A stretch of DNA of 34,075 bases from Acidobacteriaceae bacterium. Lineage in GTDB: Bacteria > Acidobacteriota > Terriglobia > Terriglobales > Acidobacteriaceae. Of the stretch, positions 33,323-34,075 are shown one piece after another (position 1 is the first letter of the stretch; every line of letters begins with the position of its first letter). The translations under genes were made by a program, and so were the position numbers. The notes below the pieces were generated by a model. The model was not told the origin of the DNA. It saw only the letters and a program-made list of their open reading frames with translations, and did no database searches. The stretch is taken from NCBI GenBank assembly GCA_003165005.1, contig PLSB01000065.1:158-34232 (forward strand). The letters run 5' to 3'.

Positions 33323-33817
33323 ATGGCAACGCAACTGAATCGGAAGCGCGCTTACGAGCCACCGCCCATCCCGGACCGGCTTTATTTCAAAATTGGCGAT
33401 GTGGCGGAACTGTGCGGCGTGGAGACATACGTGCTCCGCTTCTGGGAGTCGCAGTTTCCGCAGTTGAAGCCCAACAAAAGCGGAACCGGGCAGCGGCTCT
33501 ATCGCCGCCGCGACGTGGAACTGGCGCTCGACATCAAGCGGTTGGTCCACGCTGAAGGCTACACGCTCGCGGGCGCGCGCGCGGTGCTCGAGCAGGAACA
33601 GCGCCGTCCCGGCAAACCCAATCAACCCGAGGCCGCTTTGCCGCTGCTGGCCGATCGCAACCAGAATCTGGACGGAGTGGCCGCCGCCATCGGCCACGCC
33701 CGCGCCGAGTTGCGCGAATTGGTTCACCTTTTGTCTGCTCCGGCCGAGCAGCCCCCGCGCCGCCGCAGCCGCCTGACGGCCATCTCCGCCGTTTCCGGAG
33801 CGCTGTTTCCGTCGTAA
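33323..33817 (+). CDS. MerR-family transcriptional regulator
   Basis: 164 residues from ATG 33323; an in-frame GTG at 33275 is an alternative start. The winged-helix DNA-binding domain is at about residues 17-90: 'YFKIGDVAELCGVETYVLRFWESQFPQLKPNKSGTGQRLYRRRDVELALDIKRLVHAEGYTLAGARAVLEQE'-type sequence with the expected 'LRFWE' and 'RLYRRRDV' motifs. The C-terminal part is a short helix and a basic tail, with no metal- or drug-binding Cys pattern, so the effector is unknown. It precedes pyrG by 213 bp. No promoter with an unusual 19-bp spacer, the usual MerR target, was found nearby. Confidence 0.9.
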   Translation: MATQLNRKRAYEPPPIPDRLYFKIGDVAELCGVETYVLRFWESQFPQLKPNKSGTGQRLYRRRDVELALDIKRLVHAEGYTLAGARAVLEQEQRRPGKPNQPEAALPLLADRNQNLDGVAAAIGHARAELRELVHLLSAPAEQPPRRRSRLTAISAVSGALFPS

Positions 33818-34030
33818 ACCCCACCCCAGAAGCCGCGCCCAGGTTTGCGGTCGCATCGCCCGCACTTCCCGGCGCAAAGCGTTCATTTCCCTCTCATTCA
33901 GCGGGATGTTGCCCCACTTATCTTAAGCCCCGCCCAACTTTCCTCTTTCGCCGCACCCGCATCTCTGTCATACTTGATTGTGCCCCCCTCCTACGGCCAA
34001 ACCCCACAATCCAACAAAGAGGTTGCATCG

Positions 34031-34075
34031 ATGTCGGCAAAGTATGTCTTTGTGACGGGCGGAGTTGTGTCCAGT
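34031..34075 (+). CDS. pyrG: CTP synthase, first 15 residues only
   Basis: MSAKYVFVTGGVVSS matches the invariant beginning of CTP synthase (xKYIFVTGGVVSSLGKG), which aminates UTP to CTP. The start has AGAGG about eight bases upstream. The gene continues past the window edge. The gap 33818-34030 contains no other recognisable feature. Confidence 0.9.
   Translation, partial: MSAKYVFVTGGVVSS

Overview
The window looks like a contiguous piece of a high-GC Gram-negative chromosome, most probably from the Acidobacteriota (Terriglobia/Acidobacteriales type). I infer this from protein style and not from a marker gene: a tandem set of DUF3857/transglutaminase proteins, an Ig-like protein with a typical acidobacterial C-terminus, an 'MPNFRSV'-type exported protein, and many short palindromic and heptameric intergenic repeats. 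No rRNA, tRNA, CRISPR array, transposase or phage gene was seen.

Layout. 1-5.4 kb: a truncated GNAT acetyltransferase, an exported two-domain protein, a small unknown protein, a double-PilZ protein and a fused PabB-PabC enzyme of p-aminobenzoate synthesis. 5.4-9.8 kb: an exported Ig-like protein divergent from a kbl-like/ruvA/VOC operon, then a membrane-anchored protein resembling a SecD periplasmic domain. 9.9-15.2 kb: an exported acidobacterial protein, a RelE/HigB-type toxin-antitoxin pair, a DUF4262 protein, a DUF2461 protein, an HU-type DNA-binding protein with a strong terminator, and an ICMT-like membrane methyltransferase. 15.3-20.4 kb: an ankyrin protein, a lipoprotein translationally coupled to mltG, then ruvX, a four-helix-bundle (S23/IVP) gene, greA and a CDP-alcohol phosphatidyltransferase. 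20.6-24.8 kb: a two-gene AAA ATPase/DUF4276 module that may be a defence system, msrA, a multi-pass membrane protein and maf. 24.8-33.0 kb: four consecutive DUF3857/transglutaminase paralogues. 33.0-34.1 kb: a MerR-type regulator and the first codons of pyrG.

The housekeeping genes (ruvA, mltG, ruvX, greA, msrA, maf, HU, pyrG, pabBC) are ordinary. The unusual material lies between and inside them. Short arrays with an exact 7-nt period occur in several intergenic spaces. The four-helix-bundle gene is bounded by long inverted repeats of the same style, like an rRNA intervening sequence placed in a protein-coding region, and the end of ruvX is written by one of these repeats. The C-terminus of a membrane protein is also encoded by such an array, and maf carries an in-frame insertion made of three hairpins.

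The DUF3857 array also stands out. Only the last copy keeps the full Cys-His-Asp triad of a transglutaminase-like enzyme. The other three have lost the Cys, and two of them the His as well, while keeping the fold, the Asp and the export signal.
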